Below are positions 57,848 through 64,000 of a DNA stretch of 64,000 nt, one piece after another. The first letter of the stretch is position 1. Every line of letters begins with the position of its first letter. The notes beneath the pieces are model-generated. The model was not told the DNA's origin. It did no database searches and saw nothing but the letters and a program-made list of their open reading frames with translations. The DNA lies in NCBI RefSeq assembly GCF_037042905.1, contig NC_087259.1, forward strand, positions 19,261,501 through 19,325,500, read 5' to 3'. The position numbers were made by a program, and so were the translations under genes. Source of the stretch: Lytechinus pictus. Its lineage: Eukaryota > Echinodermata > Echinoidea > Temnopleuroida > Toxopneustidae.

Positions 57848-58554
57848 GTCATTGGGTGAGAAGCATAAAAAGTAGAAATTGCTGGCAAGCAATTGCTTCA
57901 AGCACAAGCAATAGCTAGCCAAGCAAAGAATCATGCTTCAACAATTGCTTTATTTCATATGCATAACCCCTTGCTAGTGCTTGAACCCTTTTTCTTGCCT
58001 TCAGAAAGCAATTGCTAGCGGTTTGAATAGCAACGTCACACTGGTGCGAGCACGACTCACAGAAAAGGCAGGACTCGAATACAAAGGTTTGGTAGTGCGA
58101 ATTACCGCTTCTTTCCAATAACATCTTTTCTTCAGACATGGTGTGAAACTAACTTCTATAACTAACTTTCTTTTTGATAAATTTATATATGTGGCATTTG
58201 GTTTGCACTTATAAGGAAGAAAACAAGGACATGTAGGTTACGGTACACCTTAGGGTTCTCTCTCAAGTGGACAAACATGATTAAAAAACGCGAGTACCCT
58301 GATCAAGCAAACGCCCAAGCTGCTCTGACGGAGCTTAAATAATCCCAAGCAATTGCTTAAACGCACAAGCCAAATGCTCGCTTTATGTATATGCTTTTTA
58401 GAAATAGCTTAACCGTCAAGGAAATGCTAGCAGTCAGTTAGCGATTGCTTGAACTTACTAGCAAAAGCATTTGCTCGCTCATTTCTATGCATATGGAATC
58501 AAGGAAAAGCCAAGCAAAAGCAATTGTTACTTTTTCTGCATCTGACCCAATGAC
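57848..58554. mobile_element. Inverted-repeat element rich in AAGCAATTGCTT
   Basis: GTCATTGGGTGAGAAGCA at the left is the inverse of TGCATCTGACCCAATGAC at the right. The interior is a patchwork of short motifs such as AAGCAATTGCTTC, GCTAGC and CAAGCAAAAGC in both orientations. About 707 bp, in intron 2. Confidence 0.6.
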
Positions 58555-58652
58555 AGACCATGTACAGCTCAATCCCTCTGTAGCAATAAAAGCCCAATAC
58601 TATTACCATCATTGTGTATCACTGATGCAAAATCATTTAATTGATCTCTTAC

Positions 58653-58841
58653 CTATTGCTCTGCACTGTGGGGTAGATCCTGTCCATTGTCCATTATCGC
58701 ACTCTCGTTCATCAAGCCCCTCAATCTCCCAGCCTTCGCTGCAAACATACCTGACTCTGGCACCATGGACATAGCTCTGTACTTCCCCTGGTAGTAATGT
58801 AACAGAGCTGTATGAACTCCTCACGGGATCCTCGCATGGCA
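58653..58841 (-). CDS. Exon 2: sushi (CCP) domain
   Basis: 189 bp, phase 1 to 1. Acceptor TTGATTTGATGTAG|, donor CAATAG|GTAAGA. The domain has cysteines in PCEDP, YVCSEGW, ECDNGQW and QCRA, with the typical glycine before the tryptophan. Joining to the previous exon gives TCERVPCEDP with a normal short inter-sushi linker. The preceding intron is 1772 bp and contains a TTAA-flanked MITE at 58997-59783. Confidence 0.88.
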
Positions 58842-58996
58842 CTACATCAAATCAATGTAACATTTAATGTTAAGTACTTGTATAATAATACAATAACAAT
58901 AATAATAATAAATATTGTTACATTAATAAATAAATACTGAATTGAACATTTGCAAATTATATCACTGACTTTACCAGACACTCTCTACATATTTAA

Positions 58997-59783
58997 CCCT
59001 ATCTAACTGGGCTATTTCGGACCAGAATATACTGGGGGGAGGGGTCAATTTGACCCCCCTCAGATCTAAGCCGCTGATTGCGTGATCGCTGCGAAAATTT
59101 GCATGCGCATAGAACCGGATGTAAACTACAAGACTGTATGGTAAAATTTTCAAAAAATTAATTGTTTATATTTTTTAGTCATTAATCATGCAAATAAGCG
59201 TATGAAATTTGCCCTAAATTTTTTTGTGTGTATATTTTGGCCTTTAAATAAATTTATATAGCTAGCAGAATGCTGATTTTTGGTGGGAGTATCAATTATT
59301 ACATTTCTAACAAATATCTACAAAAAAATTGCAAAAAATATAATTAATTTCTTATGTACTTTATTGTTTTTATAAATTCTTATGTATTTCTTAGTTTTTT
59401 CAAACCTTTGTTTTTTAATGCTTTTTCCGATGAACTTTGTTGAGGACCCTTTTGCGATCATAAATAGCATAAAATAAATCCATTTAAACCAACAAAAGTA
59501 AAAATAATCATACATTTATTATTTTTGGTTGAAAAACACAATTTGCATTCATTTTGACTTCGTACATGGAATCACGTTTTTAAGCAATTTCGGGTCTGAC
59601 ATGCACTTACAAATGTTGCGTAATTTCAGAACCGCTTACCCGGGCATCACAAATTTGGTCTAAAAAGATGCGCAAGACTTGAAAGTAAAAAGTCAGCAAG
59701 TGCGGTCAAAAAATTTCGCGCGGCGGCGTAGTGACAAAATTTGTTGGGGGGGTCAAATTGGCGCCCCCCCCCCCAGTTTAGGG
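58997..59783. mobile_element. TTAA-flanked MITE with CCCTAA ends, copy 3
   Basis: TTAA at 58993-58996 and 59784-59787 flanks CCCTATCTAACTGGGC and CCCCAGTTTAGGG. Interior ATTTGGTCTAAAAAGATGCG and GGTCAATTTGACCCCCC match the family. 787 bp, in intron 1. Confidence 0.8.
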
Positions 59784-59787
59784 TTAA

Positions 59788-60613
59788 TGCAGCATATTAT
59801 AGCAGTGCGGCTGTTACTTGCCTCTCTGCATACAAGTTTATGCTTGTATTTCCATAATTTAATTAAACAAATGTGCTTTCACGGATCCCTGCTGTAGCTA
59901 TCACACGGTTAATAAAAGATTTGATGCATGGCTGATCGTCAATACAGAGTGCTGAGTAAGTCTAACAGCTTGACTAATGTCTTTACTTTATAAGTAAGCA
60001 TTATTTTGAATAAACAGAACTTTGCTATTTCTTGACCATTTCCTTGAGAACAAAGTATCAAATTAAAGAGTAGATGTTGAACTTTTCAGACATGTGATTT
60101 TGTTTTTTGAAATTCAGATACCATCTGGTAAGTGACTTTTTGGTATGCTTTATTCACATTGTTTTTACTCCCTTTACTGCCATTTCTTTTGGATAGCTTT
60201 TTACATGGATTACAGAACCAAGGTATAAGTGCAACCCTTCACTCAATTTTTCTTTTACAGAAGACTACCATTTTCACCTTTGCTCATCAGAGATGACTTT
60301 GTTCATGCGCACCAGGTACTACCACTGAATAGTCCCTGGACAGCACTCCCATGCACTGTGAAAGGTGAAAGGTCACCCTAAGGTCATTCTGAGGTCACCC
60401 TTGGATAATCCCAGAGATCACTGTGACAGGAATATCTTGGGTCCGTTGCAAGAAGTTTAGCGACCAAAAGCAACTTTAAAAATCACCCATTCGTTTCCAA
60501 CCAACCAATCAAACGCGCACATTCTGGCCTTGTGATCGACTCTTTTTTGTTACATTTATAAACACAAACATTTTGCAATGGGCCCATTCATGCATGTTCT
60601 TTCAAGAGCTTAC
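59788..60613 (-). other. Intron 1, 3' part
   Basis: Holds a fold-back piece at about 60433-60590 (GGGTCCGTTGCAAGAAG and TTTTGCAATGGGCCC). No exon seen. Confidence 0.4.
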
Positions 60614-60793
60614 CTCTCTCGCATGTTACAGTTAAGCTTTCATTCCAATGACCACGTGTGCATGTTGGCAGGTTTCTGTCTGTACTACTAAGCTGATACC
60701 CATATTCACATGACACGTTGAGACGTACACCATGAGGAAAGCGAGACTGAGAAGGTATCATGTGATCTGGTAGGTCTGGTGCAATGCAGGAGG
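60614..60793 (-). CDS. Exon 1 of visible part: sushi (CCP) domain
   Basis: 180 bp, phase 1 to 1. The acceptor CCTTCCAATCAG| is pyrimidine-rich and the donor is GAGAG|GTAAGC. It encodes one sushi domain with the four expected cysteines (SCIAP, NVSCEYGY, PTCTRGHW, VTCER) and the conserved tryptophan between the third and fourth. Two N-glycosylation sequons (NVS, NES) are present. Sushi domains bind proteins or glycans in complement regulators and adhesion proteins. The phase-1 start shows that at least one more exon lies upstream, past the LINE at 61955-63778 or beyond the window. Confidence 0.85.
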
Positions 60794-60969
60794 CTGATTG
60801 GAAGGAATCATGGATTTAAATGAAAATCAACTGAAAGAGTAAAATCAGAGCACTCTTAAGCTAAAAATCAATGAAGCCTTATCGAGTTCTAAACCCGACA
60901 ATGATTAATTTTTTTTCCCCAAAGAATCAAGTTACAGCGATATGTAAATTGAAATTAATTATTAAGATC

Positions 60970-61106
60970 AGGGGCCCGTTGCAGAAAGAGTTGCGATCAA
61001 ACGTGATCACAACTCAAAAAATCTTGCGCAACTTGATTTTCAGCCAATGAGGCACCCGTATTTGGGACTTGCGTTTAAACGCAACTCTTTTTGCAACAGG
61101 CCCCAG
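60970..61106. mobile_element. Small fold-back MITE (GGCCCGTTGCAGAAAGAGTTGCG)
   Basis: GGGGCCCGTTGCAGAAAGAG at the left is mirrored by CTCTTTTTGCAACAGGCCCC at the right. About 137 bp, in the intron upstream of visible exon 1. Confidence 0.65.
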
Positions 61107-61954
61107 ACCAAATACATTAGAAACAAACTCCTATATGGAGATTGGAGTATCTCAACCAAACATAAGATAGGATACTGTATAAGCTGTTATTTTCGCGGAT
61201 TTCGTGAATTGCCAATCGGCCGCAAATTTAACACGCGAAAATATTGACACATTTCTTAGTCAATGCCATTGTGCCAAACAGCAAGGCTTTGCTATTGAAA
61301 ACACCCTATATAGTCGAGATATGCACCTCTATATGTGCAAAAAATAAGGCTTAGAAAGTACAGTTACTGACTCAAAAAGATAGCTAGAATTTCACCTTTT
61401 TTTATTTCTTAAACAAAATCAGAGCCTAAACTACTTCCTAACATTATTTTATCAATATTTATTCACTCAATGTACTATTAAAATGTATTTTCCATGATAT
61501 AATTTGATTTTATTGTCATCTGATTGACTCTATACCCAGGTATTGGCAGCTATTTTCATACTCATTAATATTCATAAGTCACATGACCAAAGCTTTTACA
61601 GGTGAAGATTCTGTTCACAAAATTCAAAATTTTTGCACTTTTACCAACTTTTTGAAAAATGAATCGAACAAAACACAAATTCCAAAGATTGCTTAACCCT
61701 TTGGATTACAGATCAAACTGTGACATGATGAATTTTCAGATCTAAAGGTAAAAAAAGGTAAAATTTAAGCAAACTTTTTTCAGTTGGAACTGTTTTTACA
61801 GGGACATATTTATGTACAAAAGACATCAGCACAGACACTTGTTCACAAATACGTCTTTCGGATGGTGACGTTAAAGGTCGGTCCCAGACGTAAATAATCA
61901 TATCTGATTGATACACGTCTGACAAAACTCAAATACACACACACTTGTTCACAA
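61107..61954. other. Intronic or intergenic sequence up to the LINE
   Basis: Contains an unidentified repeat-like stretch at about 61700-61930 (CGTCTTTCGGATGGTGACGT, GGTCGGTCCCAGACGTAAAT) that reminds me of termini seen in other marine invertebrate elements. No sushi or other exon was found on the minus strand. Confidence 0.35.
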
Positions 61955-63778
61955 TTTGTTCTGGAAAATGGAACGCCCCAAGGTAGTGTTATTAGTCCAA
62001 TTTTGTTCAATTTAATGTTGAATGATCTAAAACTGATAGAAAAATCTGTTAAAATCTCTATGTATGCCGATGATATTGCCGTATGGTGCTCAGGCAGAAA
62101 TCTTGACTTTTTACAAAAGAAAATGCAGAAAGCTATAAAAGAAATTGAACAGTGGTGCTCAACCTGGAGTATGATTATTTCTCCTCAAAAGTCTGCTGTT
62201 ATGATTTTTACCAATAGGCAGCATATAGAGGTAAATATTAAGGTTAAAGATAACTCTATACCACAATACAAAGAATATAAGTTTCTGGGTATTTGGTTTG
62301 ATGTGAAACTCACCTGGAAAAAGCACATCGATTATATAAAACTCAGATGTTCAAAAAGAATCAATTTGTTACGGTGTATAGCAGGAACAAGTTGGGGAAA
62401 TAATAAAACAATTCTTTATATAATATACAAAGGTCTTATTAGATCCATATTAGACTACGGATGTGAGTTATACGACTCAGCTAGCCTTTCGCTAAAACAA
62501 GAATTAGATTCAATCCAATATCAGTCACTGAAAATAATAACTGGTGCAATATATAACCCTGCCCTTGAAGCACTACAGGTAGAATGTGGTGAAAGACCTT
62601 TACAACTAAGAAGAGAACTGTCTGTTGACAAATACATGTTTTATCTTTTAACAAACAGAGATAGTCATCATCCTACTTTAGAAATTATTGAACCTTCCTG
62701 GTATATTGATCAATTTACTTGGAAATCAGGTTGTGGACCCTTTGTAGTCAGAGCATGTAAGCCAAATGAAGAGATCCAAATTGAACAACTAAGCCAAAGA
62801 ATATTATGAGAACCTTTTTGGTCATATGAAATACCTAGTATATCTTACTATATCCATAAGATTATCAATAAACAACGTAACTTAGTACAAGATATGAAAA
62901 ACTGTGTCTCAGAAAGGATACATACAAGATGGAAAGGTTACTTAAATATCTACACTGATGGATCAAAACAAGAAGACAAGAGAACCGGCTCTGCTTTTTA
63001 TATACCAGAACTGGATATTAAAAGATTCTATAGATTAAATTCTGTAAGTATAATGAGAGCCGAATTAACAGCAATAGTAATGGCACTTGATTGGCTAGGA
63101 GATAACAGAGGTATGTCCGTGGTAATTTTTACAGATTCGTTGTCTGCTCTTCAAGCACTTGAAAGCAATCGTATACAAAACAATCTTATTGTTGATATCT
63201 TGTATAAAATCAAAGTTTTACAATTATCAGATATTTATGTCAATTTTGAATGGATACCATCCCATTGTGGTATTCACGGGAACGATGTGGCAGACCTTTT
63301 AGCAAAAAAAGGAACATCAAAAGAACAAGTTGAATTAAACATTCCATATATCAAAGAGGAATGGAAAACCCACATGTCTTTGATTTATAAAGAAATCTGG
63401 CAGGCTCAATGGGTATCCTCATCTAAAGGAAGACATTTATTTAGCATCCAACCCAACGTGGCAGATACAATTAGTTATCAAGGTCTCATTCGGTTTGAAG
63501 AGACTATGATACACCGTTTAAGACTCGGAAAATGTAAATTGAATTATTATCTGTATAAATTTAATCAACATGAAAATGGTCTATGTTCCCATTGTCAGGT
63601 TCCTGAGACAATAGAACATTTTTTACTACAATGTAAGAAATATGAAAGAGAAAGAAGAATTATGCAAAGAAGCCTGAAATTAAACAAGCCAATATCAGAT
63701 CTGGCAACATTATTGGGAAGAAATGCAGATTATAAAGTCATCCTGAATTACGTGAAAAAAACAAAGAGATTCGAATAA
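61955..63778 (+). pseudogene. 5'-truncated LINE: reverse transcriptase end plus RNase H
   Basis: The frame enters at about 61955 with LENGTPQGSVISP (RT motif 4 region), then MYADDIAVWCSG with the YADD catalytic box and KFLGIWFD. After the RT thumb there is an RNase H domain: YTDGS (first Asp), MRAELTA (Glu), FTDSLSAL (second Asp) and WIPSHCGIHGNDVADLLAK (His/Asp). A CCHC-type knuckle (LCSHC then IEHFLLQC) lies near the end, before TAA at 63776-63778. One in-frame TGA at 62807-62809 separates the RT and RNase H parts; no frame change is seen. RT followed by RNase H fits the I/Jockey-type group of LINEs. The endonuclease and most of the RT are missing, so it is a dead, fairly young copy. It lies upstream of the first visible exon of the mosaic gene, in opposite orientation. 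Confidence 0.85.
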
Positions 63779-64000
63779 GAATATTCCACTGATCTCTCTC
63801 CATCTCTTTCTCTCTCTCTCATCCTTTTGTTCTGATGATTAGTGATAATTCTTAGACTACTAAAATTGAGCTTTGACCTAGCTTCTTATATAAGTTTGCA
63901 TACTATGAAGTACAAAAACACACATTTAATGGTGGTGGTAACTAATCATAATTATATTGCACCTCGCTATATGACAGGTCAGACTAGTCTAACGCCGAGG
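63779..64000 (+). other. LINE 3' untranslated region and flank
   Basis: A CT-rich stretch (CTCTCTCCATCTCTTTCTCT) follows the stop, then GATGATTAGTGATAATTC. The LINE's 3' end cannot be fixed because no poly-A tail or clear simple-repeat tail is seen. Confidence 0.4.

Larger units (their letters stand above)
32164..60793 (-). other. Complement-type mosaic gene, 13 visible exons, 5' end outside window
   Basis: This is the whole-gene view of the thirteen exons listed separately. Joined, they give 2450 nt that stay open from a split codon at 60793 to TGA at 32164-32166, about 815 residues. Every splice border is GT/AG and all borders are phase 1 except the phase-0 border inside the Ig-like domain. 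Domain order, with approximate residues, is: sushi 1-60, 61-123, 124-191 and 192-265; Ig-like 266-364; sushi 365-428 and 429-485; follistatin/Kazal 486-568; linker 569-620; netrin/C345C-like 621-741; Ser/Thr/Pro tail 742-815. Eight N-glycosylation sequons and no membrane segment point to a secreted protein. Sea urchin complement-related mosaic proteins (SpCRL/SpCRS type) also combine sushi, FIM and Ser/Thr/Pro parts; I cannot tell whether this is an orthologue. Confidence 0.85.

Noticed and set aside
58445..58774. 109-codon plus-strand frame
   Set aside because: Antisense of exon 2 plus MITE sequence.
61713..61925. 70-codon minus-strand frame considered as an upstream exon of the mosaic gene
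   Set aside because: No module cysteines, no phase-1 splice borders, and the sequence looks like part of a dispersed repeat.

Overview
The window is eukaryotic and AT-rich, and it is dominated by introns and mobile elements. It is most likely from an echinoderm, with sea urchin the best guess. The grounds are a split gene made of complement-type modules (sushi/CCP, Ig-like, follistatin/Kazal, netrin-type C345C), two kinds of LINE, and short inverted-repeat elements of a style I associate with sea urchin genomes. The species call is an inference. I see no bacterial-style operons, CRISPR, rRNA or tRNA genes.

One protein-coding gene is well supported. It lies on the minus strand from 60793 down to a stop codon at 32164. 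Thirteen exons can be placed with GT/AG borders, and they join in one open frame of 2450 nt, about 815 residues plus stop. The order is four sushi domains, one Ig-like domain split over two exons, two sushi domains, a ten-cysteine follistatin/Kazal (FIMAC-like) module, an acidic Ser/Pro linker, a netrin/C345C-like domain over three exons, and a Ser/Thr/Pro-rich tail. There is no transmembrane segment and there are eight N-glycosylation sequons, so the product is probably secreted. The 5' end, with signal peptide and any further domains, lies beyond position 64000. The sushi, FIM-like and Ser/Thr/Pro parts recall the complement-related mosaic proteins described from sea urchin coelomocytes; the Ig and C345C combination is what deserves a closer look.

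Positions 1-31829 hold no secure gene. There are many short inverted-repeat elements, a minisatellite built on GCGAGCGCGAAGCGCGAGC inside elements with inverted ends, a nearly perfect 2.09-kb tandem duplication (21246-25429), and TTAA-flanked (piggyBac-like) MITE families. Two orphan exon-like segments, at 12771-12834 and 8189-8341, have good splice signals but no recognisable product. A perfect 38-bp hairpin at 18084-18163 sits in a probable Penelope-like remnant.

The introns of the gene are also full of elements. The 8.5-kb intron between the two Ig exons holds a nested stack: a TTAA-flanked MITE broken by a second MITE and by a 6-kb array-bearing element. That array element is broken by the 3' part of a restriction-like-endonuclease LINE, which itself contains a TA-flanked element and adjoins a hAT-like one. 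Upstream of the first visible exon, on the plus strand, lies a 5'-truncated LINE with reverse transcriptase and RNase H (61955-63778) interrupted by a single stop codon.
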